NCBI GenBank assembly: GCA_026214975.1
Contig: CM047813.1
Coordinates: 30,034,589 to 30,098,588, forward strand
DNA from: Gentiana macrophylla
Lineage: Eukaryota; Streptophyta; Magnoliopsida; Gentianales; Gentianaceae
DNA length: 64,000 nucleotides
Reading direction: 5' to 3'
The translations under genes and the position numbers were made by a program. Each line of letters begins with the position of its first letter. Within the stretch, counting starts at the first letter, position 1. The notes under the pieces were generated by a model. The model was not told where the DNA came from. It saw only the letters and a list, made by a program, of their open reading frames with translations, and made no database searches. Shown piece after piece: positions 55,721 to 64,000 of this stretch.

Positions 55721-56237
55721 GTTAAAGCTCCAACCCTTGATTGATCGGAGATCTGAAGAAAGTCGAGCTGGTGACTATAAACTCAGAACTAATTCTTCAA
55801 ACCCTTAGGTAGTTTAGGATTGAATAAAAGTAGCCAGATGAAGGGACGAGCTTTTTTTCATCTTACCACAAACTTAGGATTGAAACCGAATAGATGTGGA
55901 AAGGTTTTTTATACTCATTGTGGATTTTAGTGAAGTAGGTTGGTTTTGAGTCGGAAACAACAATTGAAGAATAAAAGGGTCATCCATTTGAGGTCAGAAT
56001 TGAGTAGAAAGGTTGAGTAAGAAGTGCAACAAAGGCAGATAAAGAATCTGGGGAAAAGATACCCCCGGTATCTCGAGGGTAACCTCCGGGTTACCAAGGC
56101 TTGATTTTCATATTTCTGAACGTCGGTTTATAAAGCTGAATTTTTAGAGACACGTGGAGGACACACTGATGACGGTCAAAATATACCCGTAAAAGTCATC
56201 AACATTATCTTTAAATCAGGCCTAGTAATACATATTT
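55721..56237. other. Noncoding interior of Athila-1
   Basis: Begins with TCGAGCTGGTGACTATAAAC (about 55765), a conserved untranslated block also found after the second protease region at about 59475. It includes one GGTAACC hairpin (56062-56099). No gene seen. Confidence 0.6.
56062..56099. repeat. GGTAACC hairpin 4 (Athila-1 interior)
   Basis: CCCCGGTATCTCGAGGGTAA followed by CCTCCGGGTTACCAAGG, followed by CTTGATTTTC like units 2 and 3. Confidence 0.7.
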
Positions 56238-57875
56238 TATAATAAATCATATGGTTATATTTATTATTTAATGTTATGTGATTTATAAACTATAATTTGG
56301 TATTTATCCATTTTTTATTATTTAAATATGATTTATTTTGGGATAATTATTTATTTTGTAATTTGAGATAATTTTTGGAGGATAATTATAAATGGAAGAA
56401 TTAAACTACAAGATAAATCCAAGCGAATACGGATGCATTGAAGATAAAGATCGGATAAGCACGAAAAAAGAGGAGTAAGGCAAGACAAAAGCCGGCAAGA
56501 CAATCCCAAGGAGTTGGCGCCGACATAGGGGACGCATGCAAGAAGGGGGCGCATTTTCTTGCCCCTATCCAAAGATCAGCCGGGAATTATCCTAATGTGT
56601 TTTCAAACTCCTTTAGGATTTAGGAAAACTATTTCAGCTTGGTTTACGTTTATCCCATGTAAATTTCTCCCCTATATATTTGTACATACACACGCCATTA
56701 TGCACACACCACAATACACACAATTCATAATAAAATCGTCAGTTTTTCTTAGAGCAGTTTTTTACAAGTTCTTGTATTTATTTTCTCTTAGTTCTTTTAA
56801 TTAATTTTCCCCCAATTATTTATTTATCGTTTCAGATTATTATTTCTTAGTTAAATGATGTAGATCTAGAATTACAACGTGAGGCGGTGGGGATTCCTCG
56901 TCTATAAGGATCCACACGCCCACGTCTATGTTTTGTGATCTATGTATGATTTTATTTCGATTAATAATCGTGTTTCTAGTAGGTATATATAGTTACTTTA
57001 TGAGCTTCTATTTCATCCGATAAGTATAGAGAAACGCTAAGATTTAGTTTTTCGCCGAGTCAGTCTAGCCACGTCTTTATGGTGTGATTGTCCAACTAGA
57101 ATTTCTTGTCTTAGTAGGTATGGCTACGGCTACGTTGCTCGTCTGTTTTAATTAAAACGTGTAGTGAGGAAATACCAATATAGTACTCCTAGGTCGGCTC
57201 ATGAATTGATCTTTCGGGACTTTCAAATGAGATCTAGATCTGTGTTATATTAGGGAATTGCGCGCTTTGATTATATCGTAAATCGTAGATTAACATGATA
57301 CCTAAAAATTTAGTGTTAATGGGACGGAGACCGATGCGATCGCTTAGGAAATACGCTTAATCACGGGAATGTTGCCTAGGTGAGAATACGGTTAATATCG
57401 GCATCCCTAGTTTTGTAAGCGTGCAAGTCATATGAGATGGAGGCCGAAAAAGCGAAGTCACGTGATGTAGCATAGTGATCTAGATGGCCTACCCGGAGCT
57501 AGATCTAGTTTAGGGGATGACTCCCGTAGCCAATATAAAGGAGATACGAATCGGATTAATAGTTAGTGAGTCTAGTTTAACTATATATAATCTCTGGATC
57601 CAAACGATAATGTAATAATTGGGGAGGTTAATTATGTTGTACTTATTTGAGTTGTGTCGAGTCGTGTCAATTTATCTTTTCTTGTTCTTTGTTGGTCATA
57701 GACCGTTTTTATGTGCTTGCCATGCTTAATTAATTATTTATAGAATGACCCACAATTTGGTTCCCTGTGGGATCGACCTTGATTCGCTATAGCTATACTA
57801 CAATGGACCTAGTCCTCTTGCTAGTATTGGTTTATGGTGGTCAAGTATTTTAATTTCACTTGATCTACGTCATCA
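56238..57875 (+). repeat. 5' LTR of Athila-like element 2
   Basis: From TATAATAAATCATATGG to CTACGTCATCA; the true first bases are uncertain because similarity with the right copy begins at 56238. CCCTATATATTTG near 56670 is a TATA candidate. CCCTGTGGGATCGACCTTGA (57762-57781) is the family signature. It inserted downstream of the Athila-1 protease region. Confidence 0.8.
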
Positions 57876-57879
57876 AGTT

Positions 57880-57902
57880 TTTTGCGCCGTTGCCGGGGAA
57901 CC
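57880..57902 (+). other. Athila-2 primer-binding site
   Basis: TTTGCGCCGTTGCCGGGGAA, close to the canonical Athila TGGCGCCGTTGCCGGGGA, a few bases after the LTR. Confidence 0.85.
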
Positions 57903-58216
57903 AACGGTCAATTATATACATAATTATTAGTCATGTCAAGTTTTATGTTTCAAAGTCTGTTTTTATGCTTTCAGAGTCTATTTGGCTAGCTGCAATATAT
58001 ATTAAAAAAAAAAAAACGTGGGTTTCACACCAGGGTGTGATTTTTATCACACCATGTGATTCTCATGTCTCCCAGTTTTTTTTAGGGTCATTTTTTTGTT
58101 TGTTTGTTATTCCCGTTTTTTTCTAGGGCGGATGGATAATCATTTGTTTTGTATTTTTTTTATGTCCACAGCAAGCCAGATAAATTACTATACCACCGGA
58201 TGTTGTTTGAGAAAAA

Positions 58217-59450
58217 ATGTCGACCAATCAATCTTCTGCAGCGAAGAGTGAAGTCAAAGTCACACGTAAAACCATGCCAGTACAGACGGATAGGCAAACG
58301 TTAATAGAAGAACTAAAAAGATAGAGACAAGAGGAGGGGAAGGCAAAGAAATTCGATCTTTTTGAAAGTATACATGCTAGCATTCCGATTGTTATTTCTG
58401 ATTCCGATTCTAGCTCAAGTTTGGAGTCTGACTTCGAGTACCTACCCACTCTTCCTCAACTCCAGAATACCCGAGCTCGATTCGACTTCAGTCCGAGTTC
58501 AGTTCAACAATAAACCCATAGTACCCTGCCATCCGGAGGCAAAGGACTTACAGGATCGAGCCCGTTTACTTCCAAAATTAGGAGATCCTGGAGCTTTTAT
58601 CGTTGACGTAGTCTTAGATGGGAAGAGAGCTGGCTTAGCATTAATTGATTCCGGGTCGAGTCTCAATATAGTTCCACATAGCGTTTGCAAGAGGATTGGA
58701 GTCTACACGGTAATGAACAACATGATGGACATTCTCTTTGGTGATGGTCTTCGCACTGCGTGCCGTCGTCTTTGGAGCCTTAAACTTCATGACTATAGGA
58801 ATTGGAAGGCTTCGCTTTTTAGTAGACATAGTCGTGATGGATGTGGAGGAGGATCTCAACTACCCACTAATACTGGGCCGATCATTTATGGCAACCTCGA
58901 AGGCAAGAGTAGACATGGAGAAATTTGAGCTCACACTGTTCGAAGCCAAGGGCTCAGAAGTTCAAACCATTGTTAGACCCCGATTCCTGCTTCCGCCGAG
59001 TATTTCAGTTGTAACGGTTCATGGTACGGGTGAGACTTCTCTAATTCTTAGCCAAGAAGATACGGATAGGTTGACGCTGCCCCGAGAAATGGCGAATCAG
59101 AATTCCTGTGTATCTTACAAAAGGATAAGGACGCTCAATCCCAGCGTATAGAACCGGCGGACACTTCAATGCTTTTAGCAGATGAGGCAGAAGCCGTGTT
59201 TGGACTCGGCGATAATAGGAAAGCTTCTGATTAAAGATAGACGGAGAAGGGTGAAAAAGCGAACTCGTAGAGTTCGATCTCAAGATCGCTAGTTTGAAGC
59301 GGCGAGGTTGGAGCACAGCAGATAGTAAGGATGAGCGCATTTTTCTTAGGACTTGCCCCAAAGGAAAAGCACGAATCCTTAAAGGCGGAAGGCGAGATCT
59401 CGATAAAGGCCGGCCGGGTGAAGATTTGGAAGGCTAAGGACAATAATTCA
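58217..59450 (+). pseudogene. Protease-only coding region of Athila-like element 2
   Basis: ATG 58217 opens MSTNQSSAAKSEVKVTRK; after a TAG (58323-58325) the same frame continues into an acidic Ser block (PIVISDSDSSSSLESDFEYL). A shift near 58490 leads to PGAFIVDVVLDGKRAGLALI and DSGSSLNIVPHSVCKRIGV (retropepsin triad DSG), another shift near 58750 to RLRFLVDIVVMDVEEDLNYP and LILGRSFMATSKARVDM. The tail is lysine-rich with SIKAGRVKIWKAK. Order of parts and the ending (K-A/S-G-x-V/K-I/V-W) mirror 54680-55720 although the LTRs differ. Gag, RT and integrase are absent. Confidence 0.7.
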
Positions 59451-60800
59451 GAGGAATAATGATATTTGGAAAGTCGAGCTGAAGACTATAAATTCAGAAC
59501 TACTTCTATCTCTTAGGTATTTTTCGGATTTTTATGTTTTTCTTTTCTTCTAGTCAAATAAAAGTAACGTTAAAACAGTTGAGGTTTTTTTTTTATTTTT
59601 TGCCGTGTTCCGATGACCATTGGGTTAAGGATGTGCAAAAGTTTTTTTTTACTCAACTCGTTATAACGTGAAGTGAAATTTCATAGGCATGTCCTACATC
59701 GAATCATTGTTTGTTTCTAAATCGTAATGTTGTCTTGAGAAGCAAGTTGGGATTAATTCTAATGTTTGAAAATGATTATTATTTTTATGGTGTGTTGTAA
59801 CAAATTCGAAATGTTGAAGACTTATTTTGCAGCGATGGAACTTCGTGTTCGGTCTCCGGTTTGCTTATATTTCTCGACGTGCTTGGACTACTACGATATT
59901 CTGCTTCTTATTCGAGAACCGTTTCCAGAGCTAAGTCTATTTTCTTAAATTCTCAATTTTTCTTTGTCATTGGGGACAATGACATGTTTAAAGTGGGGTA
60001 GGAGACTTAGCTATGATGAGCTACATTTAAAATTAAAAGAAAGCGGTGTAATAGAAATTTTTGAATAAATAAAAAAATTGAATAAATGCGTACCCTTAGA
60101 ATTGTGAGTTCATAGCTAAGAATTGATAGGAAAGGAACCAAGTTGCATGACTACGTGATCATTTTATACTTATGTGAATGCAAATTTAAGGATATTCATG
60201 CCGTTTGTTGCAAGTAGTTATTTATTATTCGATACTCAATCTTTGAATCGAGTTTTACCGTGCAAATTGTAATAACTAAAGAAATTATGTGTACATTGCA
60301 TAGATGATTGCTTATGTGGACTTAGTGTCTATATTTATCGGCTGATGTATTTTTATCTTCTAGCCATTTAAGCGGAGTAATAAGCTTGAGATTTATCTGT
60401 GTTTTAACAAAATGTTGAACATCGGGCTTGTAGTAACATTACCAAAGTAGCCTCGCTTGTGGTAATATTCATGCTATTGACCAATCCGTGAAAGTTCTTC
60501 TTGCAATGCATAATTTACTTTTAAAGCAAGTTTCTTTCTTGAGATGTGTTAATGCTTGAAAATATGAAAATGAAAAAATTCTACTTTTAAGAGGCTTGAG
60601 TATATTTTTCTCTCAAGTCCAAAACCTCTGAATAGATAACGCTTGCTTATTGCACCATGCCTTTACCATGCGTTGAGATTGCGAAGTTAGCATAAACTCT
60701 AATCTTGCCACGAATATATAAAAGCCATTTTCCCTCTTTGGATACCTTAAAATTTTCATCCTTTCAAAGTCTAAGTGGGGGAGTAGTTAACACTCCACCA
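59451..60800 (+). other. Noncoding 3' interior of Athila-2 with two purine tracts
   Basis: No supported gene. TCGAGCTGAAGACTATAAAT near 59475 matches the block after the first protease region. GGGGACAATG...AAGTGGGGTAG (about 59970-60001) is an internal purine tract of the type also seen at 63290-63320. The polypurine tract before the 3' LTR is CTAAGTGGGGGAG (60771-60783). Confidence 0.65.
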
Positions 60801-61578
60801 TATAATAAATCATATGGTTATATTTATTATTTAATGTTATGTGATTTATAAAATATAATTTGGTATTTATCCATTTTTTATTATTTAAATATGATTTATT
60901 TTGGGATAATTATTTATTTTGTAGATTGAGATAATTTTTGGAGGATAATTATAAATGGAAGAATTAAACTACCATCAATCCCGGATCAATCAAAATCCCA
61001 ATCCCAAGAGTTGGCGCCGATCCTCACCCTAATAACTATTCAGATCTTTACCCACAAAATCCCACTAAAACCATTCACCTTCACTCAATTCTTCCTATTT
61101 AAACCATCCAATTATGTAAGTTCTTGTATTTATTTTCTCTTAGTTCTTTTAAATAATTTTCCCAACTATTTATTTATCGTTTGAGATTATTATTTCTTAG
61201 TTAAATGATGTAGATCTAGAATTACGGCGTGAGGCGGTGGGGATTCCTCGTGCATATAAGGATCCACACGCCCGCGTCTATGGTTTGTGATCTATGTATG
61301 ATTTTATTTCGATTAATAATCGTGTTTCTATCTATATATAGTTACTTTATGAGCTTCTATTTCATCCGATAAATTATGGAAAACGCTAAGATTTAGTTTT
61401 TCCAGTCTCACGTCTTTATGGTGTGATTGTCCAACAAATTTCTTGTCTTAGTAGGTATGGCTAATTTGCTCGTCTGTTTTTAATTAAAGCGTGTAGTGAG
61501 GAAATACCAATATAGTACTCCTAGGTCGGCTCATGAATTGATCTTTCGGGACTTTCAGCGAGATCTAGATCTGTGTCA
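60801..61578 (+). repeat. 3' LTR of Athila-2, rearranged and truncated
   Basis: Matches the left LTR for the first about 180 bases, then has a different 140-base middle with only AATCCCAAGAGTTGGCGCCGA shared, then matches again from GTTCTTGTATTTATTTTCTC to GAGATCTAGATCTGTGT. It ends there, 640 bases short of the left copy. The left and right middles (56416-56768 and 60981-61118) are not alike. Confidence 0.8.
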
Positions 61579-61899
61579 TCACCAATATCATCATTCTTAT
61601 CAAATACACCTTTTTATTCACCAAACTTCTCCCACTTCTTCTTCTTCATCTAAATTTGGCCCACATCACCACAACTTCCTTCAATTTTCCAAACCCTAAA
61701 CACCCATTTTCCACTCATTCTTGATGCAGAGTCTTCTTTGCTTGGTAAAGTGCTAAAATTCTTCTTCTTTTATCATCAGAGGTACAGTCCCAGAAAGAAA
61801 AACAGAAAAATCAAGCCGGTAAACCGTACCCTACCTTCGGTTTACCGAGGATTGTTTTCCAGAAACAACTTCTATTTCAGGTTCTGTATTCATTCAGGA
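61579..61899. other. C-rich leader upstream of the Transposase_32 pseudogene
   Basis: C/A/T-rich sequence (CACCAACTTCTCCCACTTCTT-like) with no gene, then a GGTAAACC hairpin (61816-61850) about 50 bases before an ATG at 61900. It resembles the noncoding DNA before the second ORF of Athila elements. Confidence 0.55.
61816..61850. repeat. GGTAACC hairpin 5 (before the Transposase_32 pseudogene)
   Basis: CCGGTAAACCGTACCCTACC followed by TTCGGTTTACCGAGG, followed by ATTGTTTTCC, about 50 bases before the ATG at 61900. Confidence 0.75.
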
Positions 61900-62945
61900 T
61901 GGGTCCTAAGCGTCAACGGTCAGCTGTTCGTCCAAGTGGTTACCAGACTGTATATGGAGATGCCAATCCATTGATAGACGGGGTTGTACAGTTCCATTCT
62001 TTAGCTATTTGCGAGTCGTTCTGAGGCCATTGGATCGCAAGGCCAGTCGCTCGAGAATGAGGGGTAGATTTGGACGATTGCGGGTCGATATTGCCGGAGG
62101 CCCTACAAGCACAAGATTTATTGGATATGGCTAAAGCACCGGCCCGGTTCAATGCCACGGTGGTAAGAGAATTTTATGCTTACGTTTCACACAACCCCGG
62201 AGCCACATTTGCTATGGTCCGAGGTATGAAAGTTGATTTTTTGATCAAGCGGATCAACGAGCATTTTGGGGTTAGAAATCCACCGGTGGGCCCGGATGAG
62301 TACACATCCTCAAGAAACATTTCCGACCTCGAGAGGATGGATATGATTGCTAATTTCTTAGGGGTGCAATGGAAGCGTAACCCTGCTGGAGCCCCCACCA
62401 TCTTCCTAGAGAACGAGCTATCTTGGGACCGGAAGATGGTCAATAGATTTGTTTGTGCTCGCCTTCTTTCGACGAAGCACATGGTCTCTGTCACTACTAC
62501 GAGGGCAGAGTTGATGTTCTATCTCTCTCATGAGCTTGCCGCCATTTCTGAGCGAGAGCTGCTACCATACGGACCGATGATTGATATGTTTGCTCTAGAG
62601 GCCGAGGTGAAGATGCTCGTCAATGAATGATTGGGAAGATCCCGAGCCGCAGCTCAGTTCACAGTCAGTCTCGAGAGTACAGAGACGGGCTAGAGCAGAG
62701 AGGGAGCGTACTTCGGTGCTTGGTGCACCAAGGACTCAGAGAGCCTTGCTTGAGGAGCACTCGCGAGAGATTGAGAGTCTACATAGCAAGATGGATTGGA
62801 TTATTGACTTCTTAGGAGTTCCGCCTGCTACCCCGCCACCTAGGACTACCCTCTCATCATAGAGCTTCCTCTTCCACCGCCGCCGCCTCGAGTTCTGCAC
62901 CGCCTCCCGGTTTTGAGCCTAGAGACTACTGGGAGGGTTATTCTG
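61900..62945 (+). pseudogene. Athila second ORF (Transposase_32 domain), broken
   Basis: Opens MGPKRQRSAVRPSGYQTVYG, shifts twice near 61990-62070, then reads ARFNATVVREFYAYVSHNPG, TFAMVRGMKVDFLIKRINEH and LSWDRKMVNRFVCARLLSTK, the Transposase_32 pattern. A shift near 62625 leads to an Arg/Glu-rich stretch and EEHSREIESLHSKMDWIIDF (coiled coil) with FLGVPPATPPPR, the usual end of this ORF. Athila elements carry such an ORF between pol and the 3' LTR. Likely part of Athila-1 separated from its 5' half by Athila-2, but not proven. Confidence 0.8.
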
Positions 62946-64000
62946 ATGATGACTAGCTTTTATTTCTTTTTATTGTTGTTTTCCATTTTTTTGTTTTTAA
63001 TTTTTTTTTTCTTTTCTATCTAGTTGATGTAGCGGAATATTAATAATATAATGATTTTGTCGGCTTAAATTGTTTTGGAGTTCTATTAATTTCTCTTTTA
63101 TTGCCGCTCTTTTGTTATACAGTTTCTTGTCACCACTATTCATCTTGGTTTGTTTGAGTTACTTAGCACGGATTCTTCATGGATTACTTATATAAGCCCG
63201 ATGATTTATACGACGATCCGATTCTTCTTTGGTTCCACGCTTAACCGAAGCTAAGTTCTTTTTCATTTTTATTTTCCATCTTACACATTAGGGACAATGT
63301 TTCGATTAAGTGGGGGGTAGAGGAACGTCACTTAGCTTTTTAGCATTATATTTCATGAATTGCATGATTATCTTGATTCTCTTTGATGCACGATTCACCA
63401 CTTCGACATTGATTCCTTTCGACAGAATTTCGAAAAATTATGATATCTTTGATCTTTTCGAGTTAATTGACTTCATCTTTGTTTTACTTTGTACGAGTAA
63501 GAGAAAGTCCCCACTTCTGAAGTAGTGGCGTATTAAGCGCATATTCCGTTATGAGCCACCATTTTAAGCACGTATAACTCACTTCCCTTGGTGTGTAGAC
63601 GATAGCATATTGCTTTGACTAGAGTTGACCATGGCTTCATCATGAATCATGCTTCACTTACGCTTAAAAGGCAAAGGAATTTTGGATTCGGTAGTTTATC
63701 ATGAGTGAGGCCGTGAGGATAGTTAAATCAATGAGAGTTCACTCGCCAAGAAAGATAAGTGTATTGAAACATATACATCTATATTCTCTTTGGCAATATC
63801 TTAGTCGATGGAGCGTAAGACGCACGACTTTTGCATAGACCGATAAACGTGAGCCTAAGAGTGACATATGATCGGTTCTCGATCCACCTTGCCAGCTCAA
63901 TTAATTAACAAATACATGTTCGAGACTGGTTAGTTCGACTACGGGTTGATGTAATGTGAGATTGTCTTCATTCCTAAGCGGTTGTGAAAGTTATTGCACG
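62946..64000 (+). other. Athila-type 3' noncoding region to window end
   Basis: No gene supported. TTAGGGACAATGTTTCGATT followed by AAGTGGGGGGTAG (63308-63320) is an internal purine tract of Athila elements, followed by GTCACTTAGC, as in GACTTAGC at 60006. The rest resembles the noncoding DNA before the 3' LTR, which is not reached. Confidence 0.6.

Noticed and set aside
62180..62494. Minus-strand ORF of 104 residues
   Set aside because: Antisense of the Transposase_32 pseudogene.

Overview
The window is plant nuclear DNA, most likely from a eudicot with a medium to large repeat-rich genome. The evidence is wall-to-wall nested LTR retrotransposons primed by initiator-Met tRNA (Copia type), Tat and Athila type Ty3/Gypsy elements, a large Mutator-like element (MULE) carrying Ulp1/DUF1985 and MURA genes, hAT and Stowaway MITEs, and a truncated plant C2-domain gene. 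I cannot name the species. I see no intact single-copy host gene, no tRNA or rRNA gene and no CRISPR array. Nearly every coding remnant carries stops or frameshifts.

Layout. 1-539 is the end of a Copia-type LTR. 560-1972 is a small minus-strand Copia-type element whose interior holds a truncated C2-domain gene. 1973-4669 is mostly gene-free, with a hAT MITE (3283-3638), a Stowaway-like MITE (4257-4516) and TA microsatellites. 4670-34530 is one MULE with inverted repeats of about 1 kb. Its left repeat is split by a 17.7 kb minus-strand Copia element (5594-23296), which itself contains a second copy of the same family (10175-17801) with a clean target duplication. The MULE interior (about 23.4-33.5 kb) encodes a broken DUF1985-Ulp1 protease gene and a broken MURA transposase on the plus strand, and a GRF-zinc-finger/transmembrane gene on the minus strand. 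34840-36004 is a TRIM-like element. 37030-39112 is the 3' end of another minus-strand Copia element.

39113-52836 is a 3'-truncated plus-strand Tat element (gag, protease, RT, two RNases H, integrase). It is interrupted at 40028-47171 by a pol-less minus-strand element with a perfect 5 bp duplication (CCATG) and a Transposase_32/coiled-coil coding region; a 496 bp hAT MITE sits in one of its LTRs. From 52837 to the end are two Athila-like elements on the plus strand. Each keeps a short coding region with an acidic segment, a retropepsin of DSGSS type and a basic tail, but no recognisable gag, RT or integrase. A Transposase_32 pseudogene and Athila-type 3' noncoding DNA run to the window edge.

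How the parts work together. The MULE looks like a three-gene element in which each terminal repeat supplies the promoter, 5' leader and splice donor for the gene it faces. The LTR elements are largely non-autonomous derivatives whose LTRs, primer sites and polypurine tracts survive, so they probably moved using enzymes made elsewhere. Most interesting for follow-up: the MULE architecture, the protease-only Athila derivatives with their recurrent GGTAACC hairpins, the pol-less element with the coiled-coil protein, and the captured C2 gene.
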